A stretch of DNA of 54,471 nucleotides from Treponema sp. (GTDB lineage: Bacteria > Spirochaetota > Spirochaetia > Treponematales > Treponemataceae). Each line of letters starts with the position of its first letter. Within the stretch, counting starts at the first letter, position 1. Location: contig JAFUTH010000008.1 of assembly GCA_017484285.1 (NCBI GenBank), forward strand, positions 1-54,471, given 5' to 3'. Of the stretch, positions 40,181 to 48,908 are shown in pieces. The notes beneath the pieces were generated by a model, which saw only the letters and a program-made list of their open reading frames with translations, made no database searches and was not told where the DNA came from. A program made the translations under genes and the position numbers.

Positions 40181-42028
40181 CTACTCCACCGTGACGCTCT
40201 TTGCCAAGTTTCGTGGTTTGTCGGGGTCGTTGCCTTTGAGGACAGAACAATAATACGCGAACAGCTGCGCAGGGATAATCGAAAGCATTGAGGCGAGCGC
40301 AGGAGCCGTTTCTGGAATCGTAATCACCGAGTCACAGCAATTGTTGAACGCACCCGTTTTGTCGAGCGTGATTGCCATAGTCACCGCTCCTCGGCTCTTC
40401 ACTTCCACAATGTTTGAGGCAAGTTTTTCGTACAACTCAGGTTCGGTCGCAATCGCCACAACGAGCGTGTCTGAGTCAACGAGCGCAATCGGGCCGTGCT
40501 TTAACTCACCCGCCGCGAACGCCTCACAGTGCATATAGCTCACTTCTTTGAGCTTTAACGCGCTTTCAAGAGAAGAAGCAGAGTCGAACAAGCGACCGAT
40601 GTAGAAGATTTTTGATTTATTGAACTGCTGGCTTGCGAATTTCTGGATTTCCGTCTGATTTTCGCAAATCTCCTGTGCTTTTTCGGGAATTGCGGCGATT
40701 TCAGAAAGAAGATTTTCGTATTCAGAAGATGAAATTGTACCGCGCTCTTTTCCGAGTTTGAGCGCAAGGAGATACAAGCACATAAGCTGTGTGGTGTACG
40801 CCTTTGTGGAAGCGACCGCGATTTCAGGCCCTGCCCAGGTGTAAATCACTTCATCGGCTTCGCGGCTTACGGTTGAGCCAACGCAGTTCGTGATTGCAAT
40901 CACTTTTGCGCCCGCCTGTTTTGCCAAGCGGAGCGCGGCAAGTGTGTCAGCCGTTTCACCCGACTGAGAAATCACAATGAAGATGTCATTTTTGTTCAAG
41001 ATTGGGTTTCGGTAGCGGAATTCTGAGGCAACATCAACGGCAACGGGAATACGCGCGAATTTCTCGAACGCATATTTTCCGACCACGCCCGCATGATACG
41101 CCGTGCCGCACGCGGTAATCACGATTCTGCCCGCCGTTTTCCAGTCCTCGCCGAATTCAATTTCGTCAAACTGAATGTCAACGGGCTTTTCGCCATTATA
41201 CACCAAGCGCGGGCGGAGCGTGTCAGTGAAAGCCTTTGGCTGCTCGTGGATTTCTTTGAGCATAAAGTGCGCGTATCCGCCCTTTTCCGCGCTCGCCATA
41301 TCCCACTCGACATGAGACGGCTCGCGAATCACTTTGTGTCCTTCCGAATCGAACAAATCAACATGGTCGTTGTAGAGGACGGCAATTTCATTCTGATTGA
41401 GATAGTACACATCGCGCGTGTATTCAAGAACGGCAGGAACATCGCTCGCAATGAAATTCTCGCCCTTGCCCAAGCCGACGATGAGCGGGCTTTCCTTTCG
41501 GGCGGCAATCACGCGGTCGGGGTACTTTGTGCAGACAACGCCGAGCGCATAGCTTCCTTCAAGCCTGTACAAGGTCTCCAAAACGGCTTTAAAAATCTCG
41601 CCTGTTTTTTCGTAGAAATAATTGAGCAAGTGCGCGATGACTTCGGTGTCAGTCTGGCTTTTGAACACCACGCCCTGGTCCTGAAGCCACGCCTTGAGCT
41701 TTGCGTAGTTTTCGATGATTCCGTTATGAACGACGGCGATTGTCCCCGAAACATTCGTGTGCGGGTGAGAATTCAAATCGCTCGGCTCGCCGTGAGTCGC
41801 CCAGCGCGTGTGTCCGATTCCGACTGAGCCTTTGATGACTTCGCCAGCGATTTTTTCTTCAAGGAATTTGAGTGCGCCCTTTGATTTTCGCACCAAGATT
41901 TCATCGGCATTTTCCGACAGAACGGCAATTCCCGCCGAGTCGTAGCCGCGATATTCAAGTTTTTTAAGACCATTGATAAGAACAGGTGTCGCCTGCTTTG
42001 AGCCGACATATCCAACGATTCCACACAT
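40181..42028 (-). CDS. glmS: Glucosamine-fructose-6-phosphate aminotransferase (isomerising)
   Basis: A 615-residue enzyme making glucosamine-6-phosphate for cell wall synthesis. Cys2, the N-terminal nucleophile of the glutaminase domain, is in MCGIVGYVG, with RGYDSAGIA and HTRWATHGEP following. The C-terminal half has two SIS sugar-isomerase domains (VISQSGETADTLAAL, GRLFDSASSLESALKLKEVSYMHCEAF) and ends KSVTVE. GAGGGG precedes ATG 42028. No glmS ribozyme was recognised upstream. Confidence 0.95.
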   Translation of the reverse strand: MCGIVGYVGSKQATPVLINGLKKLEYRGYDSAGIAVLSENADEILVRKSKGALKFLEEKIAGEVIKGSVGIGHTRWATHGEPSDLNSHPHTNVSGTIAVVHNGIIENYAKLKAWLQDQGVVFKSQTDTEVIAHLLNYFYEKTGEIFKAVLETLYRLEGSYALGVVCTKYPDRVIAARKESPLIVGLGKGENFIASDVPAVLEYTRDVYYLNQNEIAVLYNDHVDLFDSEGHKVIREPSHVEWDMASAEKGGYAHFMLKEIHEQPKAFTDTLRPRLVYNGEKPVDIQFDEIEFGEDWKTAGRIVITACGTAYHAGVVGKYAFEKFARIPVAVDVASEFRYRNPILNKNDIFIVISQSGETADTLAALRLAKQAGAKVIAITNCVGSTVSREADEVIYTWAGPEIAVASTKAYTTQLMCLYLLALKLGKERGTISSSEYENLLSEIAAIPEKAQEICENQTEIQKFASQQFNKSKIFYIGRLFDSASSLESALKLKEVSYMHCEAFAAGELKHGPIALVDSDTLVVAIATEPELYEKLASNIVEVKSRGAVTMAITLDKTGAFNNCCDSVITIPETAPALASMLSIIPAQLFAYYCSVLKGNDPDKPRNLAKSVTVE

Positions 42029-42100
42029 AATTTCCCCTCACGCCGAGCCGTAAACGCCCGTGCTGATAAAAAGTATAACGCGAATTATAGCGATTTCTAC

Positions 42101-42134
42101 AAAAAAAAGATACCCATGCACTGCTGCATGGGTA
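42101..42134 (-). terminator. Terminator downstream of the HD-GYP-like gene
   Basis: TACCCATGCA (42111-42120) pairs with TGCATGGGTA (42125-42134). On the minus strand it is followed by a T-run (42101-42109). Confidence 0.85.
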
Positions 42135-42170
42135 CGCTCACTTTTTATGATGATCTCTGTTTTTTACCTA

Positions 42171-43628
42171 CTAGACAATTGCGTCCAGTACCTTAACGAC
42201 ATCGACATCATAGAGATTCGGCTTTGACTCAAGTTCTTGAATCGCCGACTCTTTGTCTTGAATCTGCTTGTAGTTTCGGCGGCTGATGAGCGAGTTGTAG
42301 CTTTCTGCGACGTGGATAAGGCGCGCAATCTGCGGGATTTCGTCGCCCGCAAGCCCGTGATAACCGCTTCCGTCTGTGTTTTCGTGGTGATACTTTGCCG
42401 CTTCTTCAAAAATCTGCCAGTATTTCTTTGGAACAAAGCCAAGATACTGCTCATACTGATTGACGTGATCGCGAAGCTGTGCGCGCTGCTCGTCAGTAAG
42501 TGACTCAGCCTCAAGCAATTCCTCGGGAACGGCAAGGAAGCCCGCATCGTAGACCATTGCCGACGCAAAGTAAATCATTGATGAGTTTTGGTTTAAGCCA
42601 AGCTGCATTGCCAGTTTGTAGACAAGCTCGCTCACGTTCTTTGAATTGTTCTTTCGTTTGGTGACCGCGTCAATTTCACTGCCGAGTTTTTCGCAATCAA
42701 TGACGAGCTGCTTAAGCTCAGCCTTTTCGTCTTCGGTCATTTCGGGAGCCGGAAGCGCGTCAACGCCCCACCGAGAGCTTCCCGCTGACTTTAAGCCCAT
42801 GCCGTTCAAGTCAGTAACGCCGCCAAGCAAGAGCTGATTGTTCGTCTGCTGCATGCCCGCGATGAGCTTGAGCGTTGAGTCGAGCTGCTCAGAATGGAGA
42901 GCCGAAGCCCGTGCAGAAGCGCGCATTGCAAGGAACACGAGGAGAAAAACAATGATGAAGATAACAGCAGCACCGACTGCGATAGCGATTATCATTCGCT
43001 TGTTGTCGGCATGCTGTTCTTTTGAGCGGGCATCGGCACGCTGATCCATGGTATCAATCGTAGTCGTAAGCGTATCCGTAACGCCCTGAAGCAATTCTTT
43101 TTGATTTTCCTGCTGGGTGGCGGTAATTGTTTTGACCATTTCTTCATTGCTTGCAGAGAAATTCTCCATTAGTTCCTGCTGTTGGGCCTGCTGCTTTGCG
43201 GAAATATCCTGCATCAACTCGCGGTTTTTTGCGTCACGGGCAGCGTCTTTAATGTCTGACTGCATTGTCTGGATTTTTTTGACGTATTTTTGAATCTGCG
43301 GGTCGTCGTTGATTTTCGGATACGTTTGAAGATTCATGACAACATCGTCAAAGAGAGAAAAATCCCGTGTCTTCGTCATTTTGTCGAGCAACTTGGTATA
43401 AATCTGCGTTGCAAGAAGGTAGACATTGCCCGGAACTTCGTCTCTGCTTTCTGAAAGACGGAGCGCTGCATTTATCGTTTTGAACGCCTCTTCGTACTGC
43501 ATGTTGGTGTACTGATCATCAGCACGCTCAAGGAAGCGCTTTGTTAAATCGGTTGACTGAGCAAAAACAAGTCCTGCTGCAAAAACGCAGAGAACGATGA
43601 ACAGAAAACTTTTTTTATTTTGTAACAT
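42171..43628 (-). CDS. Membrane protein with degenerate HD-GYP domain
   Basis: A 485-residue protein. A signal peptide ends near AGLVFAQ; a TPR-like helical region and a long Gln/Glu-rich coiled coil follow. One transmembrane helix (IAIAVGAAVIFIIVFLLVFLA) places the C-terminal part in the cytoplasm. The C-terminal domain is HD-GYP-like: HHENTDGSGYHGLAGDEIP is clear. However, the HD motif reads VYDAGFLAVPEELL (His lost), GYP reads GYH, and the later AD is AE. It may bind c-di-GMP or a partner instead of hydrolysing it. ATG 43628 has GGAG upstream; it overlaps the barrel gene's end by 14 bases. Confidence 0.78.
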   Translation of the reverse strand: MLQNKKSFLFIVLCVFAAGLVFAQSTDLTKRFLERADDQYTNMQYEEAFKTINAALRLSESRDEVPGNVYLLATQIYTKLLDKMTKTRDFSLFDDVVMNLQTYPKINDDPQIQKYVKKIQTMQSDIKDAARDAKNRELMQDISAKQQAQQQELMENFSASNEEMVKTITATQQENQKELLQGVTDTLTTTIDTMDQRADARSKEQHADNKRMIIAIAVGAAVIFIIVFLLVFLAMRASARASALHSEQLDSTLKLIAGMQQTNNQLLLGGVTDLNGMGLKSAGSSRWGVDALPAPEMTEDEKAELKQLVIDCEKLGSEIDAVTKRKNNSKNVSELVYKLAMQLGLNQNSSMIYFASAMVYDAGFLAVPEELLEAESLTDEQRAQLRDHVNQYEQYLGFVPKKYWQIFEEAAKYHHENTDGSGYHGLAGDEIPQIARLIHVAESYNSLISRRNYKQIQDKESAIQELESKPNLYDVDVVKVLDAIV

Positions 43629-44733
43629 TGCCAACTCCAATTGCAAATGTAAATTTAGCCCTGTTTTCCATGCCCGCTTCTCTCATGAGAAGAAGGTCTT
43701 GTACTCCAAGCTCGATTCCGACCTTTGTTTTGTCATTAATCGCCATAGGGAACAGGATTGAGCCGCCGAATTCCATAGCGGCATTGATGTCCTCGTAGGC
43801 AAGATGACCAAAATCATAATCGTAGAAGAGCTTAAGCCGAGTCTCTCCGATATAGAAATTATCAAGTGCAAGTCCGACAACGGGCGAGACAAACGTTTCT
43901 GCTGAATTTGTCTGGTCGCGCACCTTTGATGCAAGCATATTAGCAGAAATACCAAATCGTAAAAAGAGCGATTTTGCAAAATCTGCGAACGCAATCTCCG
44001 GAACAAGCTTTCCCGTCATGAAGAATTCCTGCTCGCCGTCGCCCATCGTAAGAATGAGCGCGTCAGCAAACACCTCGCCGCCAAAAATGAAACGCTCAGA
44101 CGGATAGAACAAATCGCCGCCGACCGCAAGACCGTATTTGAGGCTCGAATAGCTCGGGTCAGCAATCATCTGGTACATAAAATCGGCGAGTCCGAGGCGC
44201 ACCGTCCACACAATCGGAGAGAACGATGCCTGCTGTTCGTTGATGTAGACTTCCTGACCGGAAGCGGTGTTGACAATCTGATAGTTTCCGCGACTTGCAA
44301 GCTTTGCCTTTGACTTTGCATTGAGCGCCGCGATTCGCTCTTGCTCAAGACGCTTGCGGTTTTCGGCAGCCTGCTCAGCCGCCTGCTGATTTAAAATCGC
44401 TTTGTCGATGTAGGAATACAACTCAACTGCGTCAAAATTCTCGATATTGTTGTCGATGACCGCAAGTGACGTTTGGCGCGCGACTTCAAGATTGTCAGAA
44501 ATGATGAGCTGGCGTGTTTTTTTGAGTGTGTACGCCTCAATCATGGGGTACGATGAAGATTCACGGTTTTCTTTGAGGATGGAAGAGATGGTATCCGCAT
44601 TCTTCGCAGCGACAGCCATATCGATTTTTTTATAGACCTCGCTCAAATCAGCGTTCTGCGCAAAGGCAAAAAAACTGCACGAAAGCAAGAGCGTTATTGC
44701 CAATAGCAAAGGATTTTTTTTATTTGCAAACAC
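43615..44733 (-). CDS. Outer-membrane beta-barrel-like protein with periplasmic coiled coil
   Basis: A 372-residue protein with a signal peptide (cleavage after FFAFAQ). Residues up to about 170 are helical and end in a coiled coil (AAEQAAENRKRLEQERIAALNAKSKAKL). The rest has alternating amphipathic beta strands (FIFGGEVFADALILTMG, KLFYDYDFGHLAYED) and ends in a strand, AKFTFAIGVGNVTK, typical of an outer-membrane barrel. The GTG at 44733 is chosen because GAGAGG lies seven bases upstream; TTG codons further up lack this. The gene overlaps the HD-GYP-like gene, which also carries a periplasmic helical region, so the two could form an envelope-spanning unit. The family is not known to me. Confidence 0.65.
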   Translation of the reverse strand: MFANKKNPLLLAITLLLSCSFFAFAQNADLSEVYKKIDMAVAAKNADTISSILKENRESSSYPMIEAYTLKKTRQLIISDNLEVARQTSLAVIDNNIENFDAVELYSYIDKAILNQQAAEQAAENRKRLEQERIAALNAKSKAKLASRGNYQIVNTASGQEVYINEQQASFSPIVWTVRLGLADFMYQMIADPSYSSLKYGLAVGGDLFYPSERFIFGGEVFADALILTMGDGEQEFFMTGKLVPEIAFADFAKSLFLRFGISANMLASKVRDQTNSAETFVSPVVGLALDNFYIGETRLKLFYDYDFGHLAYEDINAAMEFGGSILFPMAINDKTKVGIELGVQDLLLMREAGMENRAKFTFAIGVGNVTK

Positions 44734-44813
44734 CGTCAAACCTCTCAAAATAGCACCCTTATTCTAGCAAACTAAAGTTGATTCCGCAACTCGAGTTTTG
44801 CAAATTATCAATC

Positions 44814-44846
44814 ATCAGCCTCCTTTTTTTCGCAAAAAAAGCTGAT
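44814..44846. other. Hairpin with T7-CGC-A7 core
   Basis: ATCAGC (44814-44819) pairs with GCTGAT (44841-44846) and the interior TTTTTTT-CGC-AAAAAAA (44824-44840) is itself a perfect palindrome. It lies between mnmE and the barrel gene. It has no proper T-tail, so a terminator role is uncertain. Confidence 0.4.
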
Positions 44847-44899
44847 TATATGGATATGAATTGACATTTTAGAGAATTAAAAATTCCCTTAAATGCCCG

Positions 44900-46288
44900 C
44901 TATTTACCAACACAGAAGTGTGAAAAAATAGAGTCGAGGACATCTTCGGGAGTAACATCGCCCGTAACCTCGCCGAGCGCGTCCAAGCAATCCTCCAAAT
45001 CCTGCACAACGGCATCAAGCGCATAGTCCTCGGTGAGCGAAAGCGCGTGACGCACACAGTCCAATGCCTTTTCAACCGACACTTTCTGCCGCTCAGAGCC
45101 AAGTGCCGTTCCACCGTCAGTCGTAGCCGATGACCGAGAGAGCGCTTGCTTTATCGCCTCGCTCAAATCACCGAGCCCGCTGCCTTTTTTCGCGGCAATT
45201 TCCACCTGTCGAATTGAGTCGTATTCCTCATGCGCGGGGAGCGCACCGTCCAGTTTGTCCGCCTTGTTCCACACGAGGATAATCGGAAGCGAAGACGGAA
45301 CCGCACTGATAAAAGCCTTGTCCTCGTCGGTCAGACCGACCGTTGCGTCAACGAGATAGAGAATCAAATCGGCGTCTTCGCTCAAATCCTTCGTGCGCTC
45401 CACGCCAATCGCCTCAATCACGTCGTCAGTCTCACGAAGTCCCGCCGTGTCAAAAAGCCGCGCAGGAATTCCCGAAAAATCAATCCAGCTTTCAATAAAA
45501 TCGCGCGTCGTGCCCGCAATGTCGCTCACAATCGCGCGGTCTTCTTTGAGCAACGCATTAAAGAGAGAAGACTTGCCCGCATTCGTGCGCCCGCAGAGCA
45601 CCACCCGCGCCCCGTCCTGATAGATTTTTTCGCTCTTCCATGAATCCGCAAGCTGGCAAAGCGTGCGCTCAGCGGATTTCAGTTCAGAAGCGTCAAACGA
45701 ATCGGCAATCGTCTCTTCATCTTCGGGATATTCAATTTCGACCTCAATCGCGGCAAGCGTGTCGACAATCTGTTTTTTTACGCCGTCAATCGTCTCGTAG
45801 AGATTTCCCGCGAGTCGCCCCGCTGCACGAGACTGACTCGCATCCGTCTTAGAATCGATGATTTCGCGCACCGCCTCAGCCTTCGTCAAATCCGCCTTGC
45901 CGTTTATGTACGCGCGGAACGTAAATTCCCCCTTCTCCGCCGCACGGAAGCCGTTTTGCAACAGAAGATTGTACACCGTCTGCACGACATGCACACCGCC
46001 GTGGCACGAAATCTCGACCATATCCTCGCCCGTAAACGACTTCGGCGCACGAAACACCGAAACGAGCACTTCATCGATTTTCCGTTTTCCGTTTTCCGTT
46101 TCCAAAATCCAACCGTAGACAATTGTATTTCCTTCCGCTTCAAGGAGGGCTTTCGGTCGGGAGAAGATTTTTGAAAAAAGCTCAATGCAGTTTTTGCCCG
46201 AGCAGCGCACGATTCCAAGCGCAGCGGGGGCTAATGCCGTCGCAATTGCCGCAATCGGCTCTTCGGGCGTGTATTTTAAATTCGTCAT
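44900..46288 (-). CDS. mnmE: tRNA uridine-5-carboxymethylaminomethyl modification GTPase
   Basis: A 462-residue GTPase that, with MnmG, modifies the wobble uridine of several tRNAs. The N-terminal domain has CHGGVHVVQ and GEFTFRAYINGKADLTKAEAV. The G domain shows G1 GRTNAGKSSLFN, G2/G3 SDIAGTTRDFIE and FDTAGLRETDD, G4 VWNKADK. The protein ends FCVGK, the conserved C-terminal Cys motif. A segment near residue 65, ETENGKRKIDE, is encoded by TTTTCCG-type tandem repeats (about 46080-46110). GGAA precedes ATG 46288. Confidence 0.95.
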   Translation of the reverse strand: MTNLKYTPEEPIAAIATALAPAALGIVRCSGKNCIELFSKIFSRPKALLEAEGNTIVYGWILETENGKRKIDEVLVSVFRAPKSFTGEDMVEISCHGGVHVVQTVYNLLLQNGFRAAEKGEFTFRAYINGKADLTKAEAVREIIDSKTDASQSRAAGRLAGNLYETIDGVKKQIVDTLAAIEVEIEYPEDEETIADSFDASELKSAERTLCQLADSWKSEKIYQDGARVVLCGRTNAGKSSLFNALLKEDRAIVSDIAGTTRDFIESWIDFSGIPARLFDTAGLRETDDVIEAIGVERTKDLSEDADLILYLVDATVGLTDEDKAFISAVPSSLPIILVWNKADKLDGALPAHEEYDSIRQVEIAAKKGSGLGDLSEAIKQALSRSSATTDGGTALGSERQKVSVEKALDCVRHALSLTEDYALDAVVQDLEDCLDALGEVTGDVTPEDVLDSIFSHFCVGK

Positions 46289-46323
46289 ACGTATTCCAAA
46301 CGGGTCGCTTTCTATTCCCCACC

Positions 46324-46360
46324 TTAACTCCTAACTTCTAATTGCTAACTCCTAACTCTC
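46324..46360. repeat. Short direct repeats at the 3' end of the DUF4015 gene
   Basis: TAACTCCTAACT occurs at 46325-46336 and 46346-46357 with a related TAACTTCTAATT between. The stop codon of the minus-strand gene (46352-46354) lies in the second copy. Confidence 0.65.
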
Positions 46361-48814
46361 ACTGTACGCCTGCCAGAGTTTTTTGATGTCGCTCAGTTTC
46401 GGGAACGAGCCTGCTGACTCCGCATGGCGCTCTTCCTGCTCACGAATCGAATCCCAGACGCTCGTGTCGCTCGGCACCTGTGTCGTGCGCGTCTGACCGT
46501 CGTCCATCAGCAGCAAATCAAGCTTAGAGCCGCCTGAGAGCGCGGGCTTGCGGTATTTTGCGTCCGCCTCATATGAAGGACCGGCATATTTTGTGTCTCC
46601 CACGTCCGGGGAAATGTCGTCGTAGCGGCACATGCCGTTCCAGTACATGTAGCCCCGGTTCACGCTGTCACGCACGCCGTAAATCTGCTGAGTCACGTAA
46701 TTTTTATTGTAGAACGCGCGGTCGTAGCTCACGTTGAGGTAGAACGCCTGCACCCACGGGCGGATAATCAGTTTGTTTCGCCCAATGACCGTATTGCGGT
46801 ACGTGCCATAGTAGTACACGCGGTACGGACGCTCGCTCGTCGGCGCATAGTTCAAGAACGACTGCTCAAAGTGGCTCGGATAGAACATCGGGCACACCAC
46901 GTCGACATACTCTGCGAGCAATTCAACGTCCTGACCCGTGCGTGTGCCAGAGCGATACCAGCCGTTCGCGCCGTAGATGTCGATGCCAATCGGCGCATCG
47001 ATGTTCGCGCGCGCATAACGCAAGAATGAAACGAGCGCGCTTTCCTTGTCCATGCCCTCGCTCTTCCAGCGGAACTGAGCGTTTGACATATTCTTTCCGT
47101 CGGTCGGGAATCGGATATAATCGAACTGAATCTCATCAAATCCGCGCGCAATCAATTCCTGCGCGATGTGCACGTTGTATTCCCACACTTCCGGCGAGTA
47201 CGGATCGACCCAGCTCTCGTCGTAATAGAGCGTTTTTGTCGCCCCCGTCTCGTTTCCGTCCTCGTCCTTCACTTTTTCATAGCCAGAGATGCCGACCCAC
47301 GGACGGTTGAGCGTTCTATCCCACACGGCGTACTGCTTTTTATCATAGCCCGCGAGATTTTTGTCTTTAAATGTAACGATTCGCGCCACGAGATAAATTC
47401 CCTGCTCTTTCATCATCGGAACGAAGGTGTCGATGTCGATTCGGTAGCGCGAGATGTAGCCCTTCTCCTTGATGAGCGGGTCATTCGGCTCAAAACGGAT
47501 GCCGCCGTAATCGTCCTTCATGTCGATGACCATCGCGTCGAGGTTATTGTCTTTGATAATCTTTTTGTACTGCTCGATGCCCGATTTTGTCATGACTTTG
47601 TGCGCCTGCACGTAAATTGCCTTTCGGTCGAGCGCCTTGTCAGCGAACTTATTGTTAACATCATCTGGATAGAGAAGCCACAGTTCGTTCAGCGTGAGAC
47701 CAGGATTTTTCTCGTCAGTCGCATTCGGAATCCATGCAGAATAGAGCGTGTCGTTTTTAGCAAGGAGCGAGAACGAGTCCTTCCATTTGTTGTACTCGGG
47801 CGGCACGAAATCAGTCGTCTTTGTCGCTGGATTGTACGCCGCGATCTCACCCGGGCGCGTGTACAGGAGCTTCGTTCCATCCCAGAACAGACCGTCAATC
47901 GTATCAAGCGGCTCCGCACCCGCATACAAAAGCTCGCCCCTGCCCTTGTTCCAGTCGAAGCGGTAAATGCGCGGAAGATAGCTCTGCGAGACAAACACCT
48001 CTGTCAACGGGAAGCCGTTTTCGTCTGAGAACACGACCGGCAAAATGTCGGCGATTTCGTCGGGATACGACTGCGTTTTCATGTTCTCAAAGCCGCCGTT
48101 GCAATCTTTCCAGGTGATTTTTTTTGCGTTCGGCATACAGTACGAGAACCCAAAAATCGTATGCGCCATAAAGACGACCAAATCATTTTTCGGAGGAACG
48201 GCAGGAGTCACGCTGCCATCGGCATTTTTCACCGCATTTTTGCCCGTTCCCTCGCGGCGCATGTCACAGACCGCGACCGCCTTGATGCCAGAAGTCGAAG
48301 AAGATGTCGAACCGAGCGATTTCCATGACTTTCCGCCGTCATAGGTGATATACACATCATCTTTCGTCGCCGTAACGAGGAGATTTTCATTCGTCGGGTG
48401 AACCGCCAAATCCTTGAGCTGCGCGCACTGCTTCAAAAACGTCGTGTTTTTTCCGTCATATTCTTTAATCGTGAGGAACGGAAGCCCCTCATTTCTCATT
48501 TCGAACGTGTTCAAGTCCGTCGAAGCGACAATTCCCTGCGTCGTGAGCAAGTACCAATACGTCGTGCCCGAGGGGTCAGCCGTACGGACAATTTTGGACA
48601 CTTTCCCCCCCTGCCAGAGCGGAATCGCCGTGCCTTTCGCGTTAATTTTGTACAAGCCCGTCTCACTGCCCGCAAGCATAAAGCCCGTTTTCGAGGAATC
48701 AGCCGCCTCGACCGATGAGTCAGGAAGTTTATAGATTGAATTATCCTCAGTTTGAGCCGGAAGAAGACAAGATGTAAGAGAAAATAAAAAACAAATTGAA
48801 AGTAAGATGCGCAT
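46352..48814 (-). CDS. Putative glycoside hydrolase (DUF4015) with N-terminal propeller-like region, lipoprotein
   Basis: An 820-residue exported protein. The signal peptide ends in LTSC, so Cys16 is a likely lipid site. Residues about 40-400 contain BNR/propeller-like repeats (VYITYDGGKSWKSLG, GLFWDGTKLLYTRPG). The C-terminal half is a TIM-barrel of the DUF4015 family: AIYVQAHKVMTKSGIEQYKKII, LDAMVIDMKDDYGGIRF, GIYLVARIVTFKD, ARGFDEIQFDYIRFPTDG, GIDIYGANGWY and VDVVCPMFYPSHF. Asp/Glu in FDEIQFDYIRFP are the likely active-site residues. It may act on an unknown polysaccharide at the cell surface. No Shine-Dalgarno is seen. Confidence 0.82.
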   Translation of the reverse strand: MRILLSICFLFSLTSCLLPAQTEDNSIYKLPDSSVEAADSSKTGFMLAGSETGLYKINAKGTAIPLWQGGKVSKIVRTADPSGTTYWYLLTTQGIVASTDLNTFEMRNEGLPFLTIKEYDGKNTTFLKQCAQLKDLAVHPTNENLLVTATKDDVYITYDGGKSWKSLGSTSSSTSGIKAVAVCDMRREGTGKNAVKNADGSVTPAVPPKNDLVVFMAHTIFGFSYCMPNAKKITWKDCNGGFENMKTQSYPDEIADILPVVFSDENGFPLTEVFVSQSYLPRIYRFDWNKGRGELLYAGAEPLDTIDGLFWDGTKLLYTRPGEIAAYNPATKTTDFVPPEYNKWKDSFSLLAKNDTLYSAWIPNATDEKNPGLTLNELWLLYPDDVNNKFADKALDRKAIYVQAHKVMTKSGIEQYKKIIKDNNLDAMVIDMKDDYGGIRFEPNDPLIKEKGYISRYRIDIDTFVPMMKEQGIYLVARIVTFKDKNLAGYDKKQYAVWDRTLNRPWVGISGYEKVKDEDGNETGATKTLYYDESWVDPYSPEVWEYNVHIAQELIARGFDEIQFDYIRFPTDGKNMSNAQFRWKSEGMDKESALVSFLRYARANIDAPIGIDIYGANGWYRSGTRTGQDVELLAEYVDVVCPMFYPSHFEQSFLNYAPTSERPYRVYYYGTYRNTVIGRNKLIIRPWVQAFYLNVSYDRAFYNKNYVTQQIYGVRDSVNRGYMYWNGMCRYDDISPDVGDTKYAGPSYEADAKYRKPALSGGSKLDLLLMDDGQTRTTQVPSDTSVWDSIREQEERHAESAGSFPKLSDIKKLWQAYSES

Positions 48815-48908
48815 ATCTAAACTATCGGAAAAATAAAATTGTAACTTGACACTCGTTTAATTAGTTTTTAGCATATAAGAGATAATTTTTTAGGAGACTC
48901 CGTTCATA

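Noticed and set aside
41093..41827. Long open frame opposite glmS
   Set aside because: Shadow frame; glmS motifs run throughout the opposite strand.
42029..42100. glmS ribozyme upstream of glmS
   Set aside because: Only about 70 bases lie before the neighbouring gene's terminator and none of the ribozyme's conserved core was recognised.
47168..48028. Long open frame opposite the DUF4015 gene
   Set aside because: It is a composition shadow of the real gene; no domain motif or ribosome site.
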